64,000 nt of DNA from Gammaproteobacteria bacterium (GTDB lineage Bacteria; Pseudomonadota; Gammaproteobacteria; Pseudomonadales; Azotimanducaceae). Positions 18,428-27,437 of the stretch are shown here, in pieces. Location of the stretch: assembly GCA_026708185.1 (NCBI GenBank), contig JAPOVK010000024.1:1-64000 (forward strand). Reading direction: 5' to 3'. The notes under the pieces are model-generated. The model ran no database searches. It was given only the letters and a program-made list of their open reading frames with translations, and had not been told where the DNA came from. A program made the position numbers and the translations under genes. Numbering within the stretch: position 1 is the first letter of the stretch; each line of letters opens with the position of its first letter.

Positions 18428-19771
18428 ATGGTCCGTGGATGTCGCGCAGGGCTGGCCACTGTCGTCGCGACCGTGGCGGTGGCGGCGCTTGCGGCCGCGG
18501 CCAAGCCGAAAGTCATCGTCATGACGGATGGCGAGATCGACGATCGCAGTTCGATGATCCGCTTCCTTCTTTATACGTGCGATGTGGACCTCAAGGCGAT
18601 CATCGAGACCAACTCCATGTTCCAACGCCGCGGGCACAGCGGCGACGACTGGTACGAGCGGCAACTCGACGCCTACGAGCGGATCTACCCCAACCTGGCC
18701 GCGCATCGGTCGGGATGCCCCACGGCGGACGAGATCCGCGCGGTGAGCTTCGTCGGCGACGAGGACGAAGCGCATCTCGCTGGCATCGGCCGACGGCCGC
18801 AGCGGCCCGGGGAGGACGTGGAACTTGACCCGGAGGACTGGCCGGACACGCCGGGCTCCGACCGCATCGTCGATGTTCTCCTCGAAGACGACCCGGCACC
18901 GGTCCACATCCAGGCCTGGGGTGGCGGGAACACGGCCGCGCGGGCGTTCGCCAAGCTCAAGCGGGACCATGCGGAGGACTACGAGCGTGCGGTCTCGAAG
19001 GCGGTGATGTTCAACATCTGGTACCAGGACGACGCCGGCAACTTCATCGAGACGCACCACCCCGGCGTGACGATGGTCTATTGCGGCGCCTTCGCGGGCA
19101 CCTGGAACTACCATAGCCAGGAGGACACGTTCGATTTCATCCGCGACCACGTCAAGACCGGCCACGGCCCGCTCGGTGCCCTGTATCCGCAGGACTACGT
19201 CAGCGAAGGCGACTCGCCGGCGTTCTTCTACGTCCTGCCGAACGGTCTCCGCAACGCCGAGCACCCCGGGTTCGGTGGCTGGGGCGGGCGCTACGAGCGC
19301 GTAGCTGGGCTCGCCAACGTCTACCGGGATGCGCGCGACAACGGCGACCGAAAAGCGTCGCTCAAGCGTTGGATCGACGATGCCAATGCCGACTTCCAAG
19401 CGCGCATGGACTGGACGGCAAGCGCCGACTTCGAGGCTGCGAACCACCCGCCCGATGTTCACGTCGACACCGACCTCGACCTGACGCTGTACGCGGGGCA
19501 GCGGATCGTCTTCGATGCGTCGAAGTCCACCGATCCGGACGGCGATGCGTTGACCTTCGACTGGTCGCACTACGCACAAGCGGGGACGTACCGGGGCCGC
19601 GTCGAACTCGCGCCGTCGGGTCCGGGCCAAGCGCGCTTTACGGCGCCGGAGGTGTCGACAGGCGAGACCGTGCACATCCTCCTGGCGGTGCGCGACGACG
19701 GCGATCCGCCGCTTGCTAGCTATGCGCGCATGATCGTAACCGTCGTTCCTCCTGCCGTTTTTGACGAGTAG
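18428..19771 (+). CDS. DUF1593 nucleoside hydrolase-like exported protein
   Basis: 447 residues. It opens with a signal peptide (GLATVVATVAVAALAAAA), then KVIVMTDGEIDDRSSMIRFL, which carries the D-x-E-x-D-D pattern near the calcium site of nucleoside hydrolases. VHIQAWGGGNTAARAFAK follows. The last ~110 residues form an Ig-like domain (VFDASKSTDPDGDALTFDW), typical of DUF1593 C-termini. It probably acts in the periplasm on a glycoside or nucleoside; the substrate is unknown. It is likely co-transcribed with the serine hydrolase (8-base gap) and is closed by a clear terminator. Confidence 0.82.
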   Translation: MVRGCRAGLATVVATVAVAALAAAAKPKVIVMTDGEIDDRSSMIRFLLYTCDVDLKAIIETNSMFQRRGHSGDDWYERQLDAYERIYPNLAAHRSGCPTADEIRAVSFVGDEDEAHLAGIGRRPQRPGEDVELDPEDWPDTPGSDRIVDVLLEDDPAPVHIQAWGGGNTAARAFAKLKRDHAEDYERAVSKAVMFNIWYQDDAGNFIETHHPGVTMVYCGAFAGTWNYHSQEDTFDFIRDHVKTGHGPLGALYPQDYVSEGDSPAFFYVLPNGLRNAEHPGFGGWGGRYERVAGLANVYRDARDNGDRKASLKRWIDDANADFQARMDWTASADFEAANHPPDVHVDTDLDLTLYAGQRIVFDASKSTDPDGDALTFDWSHYAQAGTYRGRVELAPSGPGQARFTAPEVSTGETVHILLAVRDDGDPPLASYARMIVTVVPPAVFDE

Positions 19772-19776
19772 TTCTG

Positions 19777-19811
19777 TTTCGCACAGATGTGTGCGAAATG
19801 CTGTTTTTTTG
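19777..19811 (+). terminator. Rho-independent terminator
   Basis: TTTCGCACA (19777-19785), loop GATG, TGTGCGAAA (19790-19798), then TGCTG and a run of seven or more T. It begins just after the DUF1593 stop and ends the two-gene unit. It is the clearest intrinsic terminator in the window. Confidence 0.85.
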
Positions 19812-19885
19812 CTTACCGAAAGGGATTTCGGATGACGTGTAGGTTGATCTTGTCCTAGAATTTCACTCATCTTCGTGGACGATGG

Positions 19886-20905
19886 ATGAGAAAAATGGCA
19901 GAGTCTGAAACCCTCCCGGTCGAGGCCACATCCCCTCGTGCCGATGGCGGCAGGTGCGAGTTCCCGGGCTGCCACCCGATCCGCATCACGCGCGATGAGA
20001 TCGCGGACTACGACGGCCGGTACGAGTATTGGGAAGCGCGCACGGAAACCGCCTGGGAAGTCAACGAACCCACCAGCCCGTACCACGAACTCCCATCTCA
20101 ACGGCTGGCCCGCCTCTCGGATCGCATCGCGGCGATCCGCGGTTCACCCATCGAGACCTTCGGCACATCGGATCTTCTCGTCCGCGACGCGAACGGGGAA
20201 CGGCACAGCATCCTGCAGGCGGATCAGATCCTGTACCTGGACCCGGGGCGGTCGCAGCCGCGCGGGCATGCCGTCGAGGTCGGCCAGGACGATCTGCCGG
20301 ATGTCATCCTCGAAGTGGATCTCACCACCGACGTCCGGCGCGGCAAGCTCGCCATCTATGAATCCTGGGGCTTTCCTGAAGTCTGGGTGGATGTGCCGGA
20401 TGAGCGGTCGCCGAGTACGGGGAGCCCTCAGCCGGGGAGCGCGAGGGGCTTGCCCCTCGCAAGAGAGAGCCGTCGGCCTTCCACGCTGACGATCTACCTG
20501 CTGGAGGACGGCCGCTACCGAACCGCGCCGGCGAGCGTGGCGTTCCCCGGCTGGACGGCGGCGGAAATCCACAAGGCGATGAACGAGCGGGACTGCTCGG
20601 CGGAGACGGTTGCGGTGCTGACGCGGGTGGGCCGCGTGCTCGGCGAGCGGCTGGGTACGGGCCCCGACGACGATCCCTTTCTCGGCGTGCAGCGGCGGGA
20701 GAGCCGGGCGGAAGGCGAGCGCGCCGGCGCGACGAAGGTCTTCGAAGTCATGCAGCTTCTGGGCGCACGCGACATCGCCATCTCGCAGGCCCTCATCGCC
20801 GCGCGAGACCTGATCGTCGAGGCACCCCTGCCCGCGCTGCAGAGGGCGGCGATCGACTGTGCCGACGGCGACGACTTCCTGCGTCGGCTCAAGGAGCTCA
20901 CTTGA
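19886..20905 (+). CDS. Uma2 family (DUF820) putative endonuclease, copy 2, carrying an in-frame repeat
   Basis: 339 residues from ATG 19886; ATG 19895 is a possible alternative. The Uma2 core is present: QADQILYLDPGRSQPRG, DDLPDVILEVDLTTDVRRGK, then YESWGFPEVWVDVPDE. Right after that core, 20423-20467 is one reverse-oriented copy of the palindromic repeat, read as SPQPGSARGLPLARE, before the protein resumes with LTIYLLEDGRYR. The remaining half is helical and charged. The insertion sits where Uma2 proteins have a variable loop, so the enzyme may tolerate it. The gene's last eight bases overlap the convergent binding-protein gene. Confidence 0.82.
   Translation: MRKMAESETLPVEATSPRADGGRCEFPGCHPIRITRDEIADYDGRYEYWEARTETAWEVNEPTSPYHELPSQRLARLSDRIAAIRGSPIETFGTSDLLVRDANGERHSILQADQILYLDPGRSQPRGHAVEVGQDDLPDVILEVDLTTDVRRGKLAIYESWGFPEVWVDVPDERSPSTGSPQPGSARGLPLARESRRPSTLTIYLLEDGRYRTAPASVAFPGWTAAEIHKAMNERDCSAETVAVLTRVGRVLGERLGTGPDDDPFLGVQRRESRAEGERAGATKVFEVMQLLGARDIAISQALIAARDLIVEAPLPALQRAAIDCADGDDFLRRLKELT
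20423..20467 (-). repeat. Single palindromic repeat copy inside the Uma2 gene
   Basis: 45 bases on the minus strand reading CTCTCTTGCGAGGGGCAAGC followed by CCCTCGCGCTCCCCGGCTGA and GGGCT. It matches units of the 2.9- and 10.2-kb arrays almost perfectly, in reverse orientation relative to the host gene. At 45 bases it leaves the frame intact. Confidence 0.93.
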
Positions 20906-22757
20906 GCGATGCGATCCCGGCTTCGACGCGCGCCGCCTTCTCCGCATCCCACCACCACGCGTCGACGTAGGGCACATGTGAGAGGCCCTCGCTGCCCACC
21001 TCGCCGAATCGGTCCCAGAAAGCGAGGCGCAGTCCCGGCGCCGACGGGCCCGGAATGAAGTAGAAGTTCCACAGCAGCACGCGGTCGAGGGCGCGGGTCG
21101 CGGCGTAGAGATCGTCGGCCGTGCGTGCGGTGTTCACGGACTCGATCAGGCTGTCGATCGCGGGGTTCTTGATCCCGGGCCAGTTCTGGCCGTAGTCCAC
21201 GTCGGCACTGGCGCTCCCGAAGCGGTTGCGAAGCTGCAGGCCGGGCATCGGGGTGGGGTCGTAGTTCTGGCCGTTGGCGTCGAACGAGCCCGTACGGCTG
21301 CGGTACAGCCAGTTCGACACCTCCGGTGCCCGCGCCGTCGTGGCGATGCCGAAGCGGTTCAGTTGCGCCATGAACGGCATGTTGGAGCGGATTCCGAACG
21401 GCGAGACGAACACGAAGCTGATGGTGAAGGGCTCGCCCGTGTCCTTGTTGACCATCACGCCGTCGCGGATATGCCACCCGGCCTCGTCGAAGAGCCGAAG
21501 AGCGCGCTTGATGTGGGCGCGGTTGGTGCCGAAGCCGTCGTTCGTCGGCTGGCGGAACGCCTCCGTGAAAACACGTTCCGGCAAGTGGGCGCGCCAGGGC
21601 TTAAGCAGCTCGAGTTCCTTGGGCGACGGCGGGCCGCTGTGCGCCATGTCGGAGTTCTGGAAGAAGCTGACCCCGTGGTCGTAGAAGCTGTAGAAGTAGA
21701 CGCGGTTGATGTAGTCGAAGTCGCGCAGCAGCCAGAGAGCCTCGCGCACCCGGATGTCCCGGAAGCGCTCGCGGTCGAGGTTCCAGAACACGGGCCACCA
21801 CAGGCCCCAGATCCGCGTGACCTGCCGCAACTCGGCCCGAAAGAGACCTTCGCGCACGGCGCGGAAGTCGTACTGGGTAGCCCAGTTCTTCGAGATCGAC
21901 TCCTCGCGGACGTCCACCACGTCGCCCTTGTGCGCCTCAAGCTGCACGTTCTCATCGCGGAAGTAGTCGAACTTCAAGGTGTCGAAGTTGTAGCGGCCCT
22001 TGTTCACGGGCAGGTCGCGGCCCCAGTAGTCGGGAATCCGCGCGTAGGTCAGGCTGCGTCCGAAGACCGCGCCTTCGAGGCGGTAGGGACCGCTGCCCGG
22101 CGGTGCCTCGGCCGTGGTCTTGGTGATGTCCCGGGATTCCCAGTAGTGCTTCGGCAGGATGGCGATCCGGCCGTAGATGAACGGCAGGATCGGGTTCGGC
22201 TCGGCGCCCGGCCTGGTCACGAAACACACTTCGCGCTCACCAAACGTGAAGATCCGGTCGAGGTCGGCCAAGGCCGTGCGCAGCGCGACGGAACCGTGCT
22301 CGCGAATGGCATCGAATGTGAACAGCACGTCGTCCAGGGTGATCGGCCGACCGTCGTGCCAGCGTGCTCCGGCGCGCAGGCGAAAGGCCGTCCAGCGGTA
22401 GTCGGGCTCCACGGCCACACCGTCCGCGAGGCGGACGTACGCGCTCGCGGGCTCGTCGATGCTGTCTTCGAGCAAGCGGTCGTAGACCAGGCTGCCCATG
22501 GCGCCATAGCCCGCCGCAAGACGCCCGATCTCGACGATGGCGTTGTAGTTGTCGAAGGTGCCCATCTGCGGCAGCCGCATGGTGCCGCCCTTCGGGGCGT
22601 CGGGATTGGCGTAGGCGAAGTGGCTGAAGTGGGGGCCGTAGCGCAACGGCAGGACGTAGGAGATGCCATGCTGGTAGGCGGGGTCTTGGCAAGGCTGATC
22701 GGCCAGCGCCCCGAAACTCGATAGCGCCGCCGCTGCCGCGAGCGCGCGTCCACGCAC
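20898..22757 (-). CDS. ABC transporter extracellular solute-binding protein, family 5 (YejA-like)
   Basis: 619 residues with a signal peptide (ALAAAAALSSFGALA). Family 5 hallmarks are the early KGGTMRLPQMGTFDNYNAIV, ARWHDGRPITLDDVLFTFDA, and GSGPYRLEGAVFGRSLTYAR. The opening YVLPLRYGPHFSHFAYANPD and the length of about 600 point to the YejA (microcin C/oligopeptide) branch. No permease or ATPase genes adjoin it. It overlaps the Uma2 gene at its 3' end by eight bases and lies four bases after the acyl-CoA ligase, so those two are probably co-transcribed. Confidence 0.88.
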   Translation of the reverse strand: MRGRALAAAAALSSFGALADQPCQDPAYQHGISYVLPLRYGPHFSHFAYANPDAPKGGTMRLPQMGTFDNYNAIVEIGRLAAGYGAMGSLVYDRLLEDSIDEPASAYVRLADGVAVEPDYRWTAFRLRAGARWHDGRPITLDDVLFTFDAIREHGSVALRTALADLDRIFTFGEREVCFVTRPGAEPNPILPFIYGRIAILPKHYWESRDITKTTAEAPPGSGPYRLEGAVFGRSLTYARIPDYWGRDLPVNKGRYNFDTLKFDYFRDENVQLEAHKGDVVDVREESISKNWATQYDFRAVREGLFRAELRQVTRIWGLWWPVFWNLDRERFRDIRVREALWLLRDFDYINRVYFYSFYDHGVSFFQNSDMAHSGPPSPKELELLKPWRAHLPERVFTEAFRQPTNDGFGTNRAHIKRALRLFDEAGWHIRDGVMVNKDTGEPFTISFVFVSPFGIRSNMPFMAQLNRFGIATTARAPEVSNWLYRSRTGSFDANGQNYDPTPMPGLQLRNRFGSASADVDYGQNWPGIKNPAIDSLIESVNTARTADDLYAATRALDRVLLWNFYFIPGPSAPGLRLAFWDRFGEVGSEGLSHVPYVDAWWWDAEKAARVEAGIASLK

Positions 22758-22761
22758 GGCG

Positions 22762-24420
22762 CTACCCCGCTTGACCGGGCGGCTTGAGCAGCCGCTTGGC
22801 CTCTTCGCGCAACTCCACCTTGCGGATCTTCCCGGACGCGGTCATCGGAAACTCGTCGATGAAGACGACGTGCCGCGGCAGCTTGAAGCTGGCCACCTTG
22901 CCGCGGCAGAACGCGATGACATCCGCTTCCTCGACATCCGCGTCGGCCCTGCGTTCGACGAAAGCCACGGCCACTTCGCCAAGCCGCACGTCGGGCAGGC
23001 CGACCACGGCCACTTGCTGTATGGCGGGGTGGGTCAGCAACAGCCCTTCGGCCTCCATCGGGTCGACGTTCTCGCCGCCGACCTTGAGCATGTCCTTGAA
23101 GCGCCCGAGAAAGCGGAAGTAGCCGTCTGCTTGCCGTTCTCCCATGTCGCCGGTGCAGAACCACCCGTCTGCGTCGTAGGATTCGGCCGTCTCCCTGGGT
23201 TTCTTGTAGTAGCCCTGCATCAGCGCGTAGCCGCGCACGCGGATCTCCCCCGGAATGCCCGCCGGGAGGTCCTCGCCGGTTTCCGGGTCCACCACCTTGA
23301 CTTCGTAGCCGGGTGCCGGGTAGCCGGACGATTCGAGCCGATGGGGCGGGTCGTCGTCCAGTGCGCTCAGGCAGGCGCCGACCCACACCTCGGTCATGCC
23401 GAACGCCGACAGCGCCTTGAGCGGCTTGAGGACGCGTTCGCCCCGGTAAGCACCCGGCGTGGCACTGTGCATGCCCGCGGCGAATAGGCCCGTGCGCAAC
23501 GAGCTCAAGTCCCGGGGCTTCGCCTCCTGGGCATCGCAGAGTCCTTGCATATGGGCCTCGAAGCCATGGGCGATGGTGCCCTGTTCGCTCTCGACCAGGT
23601 CCAGCACTTCGTCGGGGTCGAACGTCTCCGTGAGGATCTGCCGGGCGCCGCTGACCATCGACATGAGCGCCGCTTCCGAATAGCCGAAGGCGTGGAACAG
23701 GGGCAGGTAGCTCATGATGGTGTCGCGCTCGGTGACCGCCATGCGGAAGGCGCGTTCCTCGACGTTGCGGATCAGCCGGTGGTCGTGCACGACGCCCTTG
23801 GGGAACCCCGTCGTCCCGGAGGTGTACATGATGAAAACCGGCTCGTCGGGATCCACCTGCCCGGCGCGGGCGCGGAGCGCCGCATCGGACACCGAGTCGG
23901 CTCGTGCCAGGGCGCTGTCCCAGGATGTCGTCCCGGGGTACTCCCCGTCGCCGACGATCACGACCCGTTTGAGCTTCGGGAAGTTGGCATCGCCCACGAC
24001 GTCGCCGTCGGGAAGGGCGACCACCTCGCGGACCATGTCCAGGTAGTCGACCGGCCCGGACACGTCGTGGGTGATCAGCATGGCGCTGTCCGACTGGCGC
24101 ACGACGTATTCGAGGTCGTTGGTGCGAAATCGGGTGTTGATCGGCACTTGCACGGCGCCGATCTTGGCCAGCGCGAACATCAGGAACAGCCAGGCGGGGC
24201 GATTGTTGAGCCACAGGGAGACGTGGTCGCCACTGTGCACGCCGAGGGCCATCAGCGCCTTCGCAGCCCGGTCGATCTCGTCCCGGACCTCGGCGAACGT
24301 GTACCGCTCGTCCTTGAAAACCAGCGCTTCCCGATTCGGGAAGCGTCGCGCCATGTCGTCGGGAAGGTCGCCGAAACGACGCTTCGGATACCACTCGGGC
24401 ACGGCCTGAACTCTCCTCAC
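22762..24420 (-). CDS. AMP-dependent acyl-CoA synthetase/ligase
   Basis: Up to 552 residues. The ATP-binding motif is MYTSGTTGFPKG, followed by LSAFGMTEVW, DGWFCTGDMGERQADGYFRF, RFKDMLKVGGENVDPMEAEG and the catalytic lysine region PMTASGKIRKVELRE. It activates a carboxylic acid as acyl-AMP then acyl-CoA. The acid is not predictable, though the layout is of the medium/long-chain FadD-like type. Start is either GTG 24420 or GTG 24402; the latter has AGGAG ten bases upstream and opens PEWYPKRRFGDLPDDMARRF, which I find slightly more natural. Confidence 0.88.
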   Translation of the reverse strand: MRRVQAVPEWYPKRRFGDLPDDMARRFPNREALVFKDERYTFAEVRDEIDRAAKALMALGVHSGDHVSLWLNNRPAWLFLMFALAKIGAVQVPINTRFRTNDLEYVVRQSDSAMLITHDVSGPVDYLDMVREVVALPDGDVVGDANFPKLKRVVIVGDGEYPGTTSWDSALARADSVSDAALRARAGQVDPDEPVFIMYTSGTTGFPKGVVHDHRLIRNVEERAFRMAVTERDTIMSYLPLFHAFGYSEAALMSMVSGARQILTETFDPDEVLDLVESEQGTIAHGFEAHMQGLCDAQEAKPRDLSSLRTGLFAAGMHSATPGAYRGERVLKPLKALSAFGMTEVWVGACLSALDDDPPHRLESSGYPAPGYEVKVVDPETGEDLPAGIPGEIRVRGYALMQGYYKKPRETAESYDADGWFCTGDMGERQADGYFRFLGRFKDMLKVGGENVDPMEAEGLLLTHPAIQQVAVVGLPDVRLGEVAVAFVERRADADVEEADVIAFCRGKVASFKLPRHVVFIDEFPMTASGKIRKVELREEAKRLLKPPGQAG

Positions 24421-24528
24421 ACGGATCGCGTAGGGATTCTACCGGGCATCGGCCGGTCGGATGCCCCCTTGCGCGCCAGGGTCGGCGCGTCCGCTACTAT
24501 GTGAGCACTTACGTTGCTGAGTAAACGC

Positions 24529-26445
24529 ATGGCGGCAACTCCGCTCCCGCAACTGACTGTCAAGGCCATCATTCTCGGCATCGTGCTCTCCGTGGTGCTG
24601 GCTGGCGCGAACGCCTATCTCGGCCTCTTCGCGGGTCTCACGGTCTCGGCATCGATCCCGGCGGCCGTGATCTCGATGGCGATCCTGAGCCTCTTCAAGA
24701 GTTCCAACATCCTGGAAAACAACATCGTCCAGACCGCGGCCTCCGCCGGCGAGTCGCTGGCGGCGGGCGTGATCTTCACGCTGCCGGCGCTGATCCTGCT
24801 CGGCTACTGGGAGGTCTTCGACAACCTCTGGGTGATGGCGATCGCCGGTCTGGGCGGCCTTCTAGGCGTGCTGTTTACGATTCCGCTGCGCCGTTCGCTG
24901 ATCGTCGAAGAGGGCTTGACGTACCCCGAGGGCACGGCGACGGCGGAGGTGCTTAGGGTCGGCGATAGCGCCCGAGCAAGGGTCGGAGGCACGGGCATCG
25001 CGTACCTGGCCTGGGCCGGCGTATGCGGCGCTCTCGCGAAGCTCTCCGAGACCGGGTTGCGGATCTGGGAAGGCACGGCGCAGGCCGCGGGCTTCTTGGG
25101 CCAAAGCACGATCGCCTACGTGGGCGCGAATCTCTCTCCGGCGCTCCTGAGCGTCGGCTACATCGTCGGCCTCAACATCGCGGTCCTGGTGCTAGCCGGC
25201 GGCGTCATCTCGTGGTACGTGGCGATCCCGATCTACAGCACGTTCTTCCTCGAAGGCAATCCCGCCCTGCAGGCGGTGGCGGAGCAAGGTGCGGTCGACC
25301 TCGCGTTCGCGATCTGGACGTCGCAGATTCGCTATCTCGGCGTCGGGGCGATGCTGGTGGGGGGCATCTGGGCGCTCGTCTCGATGCGCGGCTCGATCAT
25401 CTCCGGCGTCAAGAGCGGCTTGGCGCAGTACCGGGAAGGCACCCTCGCGACGACGGTGCACACCGAACGGGACACGCCGATGCCGTTCGTGCTCGGCGGC
25501 GTCGGCCTGTTCGTGGTGCCGATCTTCGCCCTCTACGTCGTTGTCGTGGATTCGGCCGGCATCGCGCTGGCCATGACCCTGGTCATGGTGGTCGCGGGAT
25601 TCCTGTTCTCGGCCGTGGCGGCGTACATGTCGGGCCTTGTCGGATCCTCGAACAATCCGGTGTCCGGGATCACCATCGCGACCATCCTGTTCTCGGCGCT
25701 CTTGCTGCTCTTCCTGCTCGGCAACGAGGGCGGGACGGGGCCGGTGGCGGCGATCCTGATCGGTGCGGTGATCTGCTGCGCGGCCGCCATCGCCGGCGAC
25801 AACCTGCAGGACCTGAAAGCGGGCTACATCGTCGGCGCGACACCTTGGCGACAGCAGGTGATGCAGGCGGTCGGCGTGGTCTCCGCCGTGCTGCTGATGG
25901 CGCCGATCCTGAACCTCCTGTTGCAGGCCTACGGCATCGGCGCGCCAACGGCGGAGCAACCCAATTCGCTGTTGGCGCCGCAAGCGACGCTGATGGCGTC
26001 GGTGGCCCAAGGCGTGTTCGGCGACGGGCTGCCGTGGCCGATGGTGGCCGGGGGTGCCGGCATCGGCGTTCTCATCATCGTCATCGACGAGTGGGCGAAG
26101 CGGAGCGGTCGCGCCTGGCGGGCCCCCGTACTGGCCGTGGCCGTGGGCATCTACCTGCCCTTGGAACTGGCCGTTCCGATCGCCGTCGGCGGCGTCCTGG
26201 CGTACATCGTCGGCCGTCGCCAAGGCGTGAAGGAGCGCGGGCGAACCGGCATGCTGTTTGCGGCCGGGTTGATCACCGGTGAAGCGCTGGTCGGCATCGT
26301 CATGGCTATCCCGATCGTCGTCTCGGAGAACCCGGACGTGCTGGCGCTGCCGTTCGACCTCGGCAGCGTGGGTGGGATCGTGGTCTTCGTGGCGCTGGCG
26401 GCGGCGCTGTATCGCGTCGCGCAGCGGGATTCGACGCGGGCCTAA
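24529..26445 (+). CDS. OPT family oligopeptide transporter
   Basis: 638 residues from ATG 24529. About 14-16 hydrophobic segments. The start PLPQLTVKAIILGIVLSVVL and AYLGLFAGLTVSASIPAAVI, with EGLTYPEGTATAEVLR and SSNNPVSGITIATILF, are typical of bacterial OPT transporters. The family imports small peptides or metal-peptide chelates by proton coupling. An in-frame TTG at 24514 is an alternative start. It is divergent from the acyl-CoA ligase and convergent with hldD. Confidence 0.9.
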   Translation: MAATPLPQLTVKAIILGIVLSVVLAGANAYLGLFAGLTVSASIPAAVISMAILSLFKSSNILENNIVQTAASAGESLAAGVIFTLPALILLGYWEVFDNLWVMAIAGLGGLLGVLFTIPLRRSLIVEEGLTYPEGTATAEVLRVGDSARARVGGTGIAYLAWAGVCGALAKLSETGLRIWEGTAQAAGFLGQSTIAYVGANLSPALLSVGYIVGLNIAVLVLAGGVISWYVAIPIYSTFFLEGNPALQAVAEQGAVDLAFAIWTSQIRYLGVGAMLVGGIWALVSMRGSIISGVKSGLAQYREGTLATTVHTERDTPMPFVLGGVGLFVVPIFALYVVVVDSAGIALAMTLVMVVAGFLFSAVAAYMSGLVGSSNNPVSGITIATILFSALLLLFLLGNEGGTGPVAAILIGAVICCAAAIAGDNLQDLKAGYIVGATPWRQQVMQAVGVVSAVLLMAPILNLLLQAYGIGAPTAEQPNSLLAPQATLMASVAQGVFGDGLPWPMVAGGAGIGVLIIVIDEWAKRSGRAWRAPVLAVAVGIYLPLELAVPIAVGGVLAYIVGRRQGVKERGRTGMLFAAGLITGEALVGIVMAIPIVVSENPDVLALPFDLGSVGGIVVFVALAAALYRVAQRDSTRA

Positions 26446-26452
26446 GTACGGG

Positions 26453-27436
26453 TCACAGCGCGCCGGCGCAATCGAGATGGCGAACGTAGGCGGCGACGCC
26501 GTCCTCGAGTGCCGTGAATGGTCTTTCGTACCCTGCGCCGCGGAGCTTGCCGATCTCAGCTTGCGTGAAGTACTGGTAGCGGTCGCGGATCGCGGCGGGG
26601 ATGTCGACGTACTCGACCCGCGGCTCCCGGCCGAGGGCGGTGAATACCGCTTTGGCAAGATCCGCGAAAGTCCGCGCCTCGCCCGTGCCGACGTTGTACA
26701 GCCCGTTCACCGACGCGTTGCGCACCAGCCAGTCGACCACGCCCACGCAATCGGCGACGGTCACGAAATCCCGGCTTTGGGCGCCGTCCGCCACGCCCGG
26801 TCGATGGGAACGGAACAAAGGCACCGCTTGGCCGACCTTCGCAACCGGGGCGACTTGGCGGACGACGCTGCGCATGCTGCCCTTGTGCTCCTCGTTGGGC
26901 CCGTAGACGTTGAAGAACTTGAGCCCCGCCCACTGCGACGGATGCGCTTGGCCCGCGGCCAGCGTTCGCTGGACCCAGCGGTCGAAGAGATGCTTCGACC
27001 AACCGTAGGGATTGAGCGGCCGGAGTCGGGCGAGCGCGGTTTCGTCGTCGTCGAAGCCGACGGCGCCGTCGCCGTAGGTGGCGGCGGACGAGGCGTAGAT
27101 GAGCCGGCTGTCGTTCCGGGCGCACCAGCGCCACAGATCCTGCGGCAGCTTGAGATTGGTGCGCATGATGAGGTCGACGTCGCGCTCGGTGGTGGAGCTG
27201 ATCGCACCCATGTGGACGACGATGTCGATCTGGCCTGCGTTTCCGGCAAGGAAGTCCGCCAGGTCGGCGGCAGCGACGAGGTCGGCGACGTCGCAATCGG
27301 CAATGTTGCGCCAGCGGTCGTCGTGATCGAGCCGATCGCAGACCACCACGTCTGCCCGGTCGGCGAAGTGGGCCACCAGGTTGGACCCGATGAAGCCGGC
27401 GCCGCCGGTGACCAGGATGACCGGCGATCCAGGCAC
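26453..27436 (-). CDS. hldD: ADP-L-glycero-D-manno-heptose 6-epimerase
   Basis: 327 residues from GTG 27436. Short-chain reductase/epimerase fold with LVTGGAGFIGSNLV, VHMGAISSTTERDVD (the HldD active-site region), SSAATYGDG, the Y-x3-K pair in NPYGWSKHLFDRW, and FFNVYGPNEEHKGSMRSVV. It makes the heptose donor of the lipopolysaccharide inner core in the cytoplasm. It begins one base after the stop of the upstream DsbD-like gene, so the two are coupled. Confidence 0.95.
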   Translation of the reverse strand: MPGSPVILVTGGAGFIGSNLVAHFADRADVVVCDRLDHDDRWRNIADCDVADLVAAADLADFLAGNAGQIDIVVHMGAISSTTERDVDLIMRTNLKLPQDLWRWCARNDSRLIYASSAATYGDGAVGFDDDETALARLRPLNPYGWSKHLFDRWVQRTLAAGQAHPSQWAGLKFFNVYGPNEEHKGSMRSVVRQVAPVAKVGQAVPLFRSHRPGVADGAQSRDFVTVADCVGVVDWLVRNASVNGLYNVGTGEARTFADLAKAVFTALGREPRVEYVDIPAAIRDRYQYFTQAEIGKLRGAGYERPFTALEDGVAAYVRHLDCAGAL

Positions 27437-27437
27437 G

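Noticed and set aside
18395-20101. 568-codon minus-strand open frame over the DUF1593 gene
   Set aside because: It crosses a clear terminator and two plus-strand genes; no family pattern.
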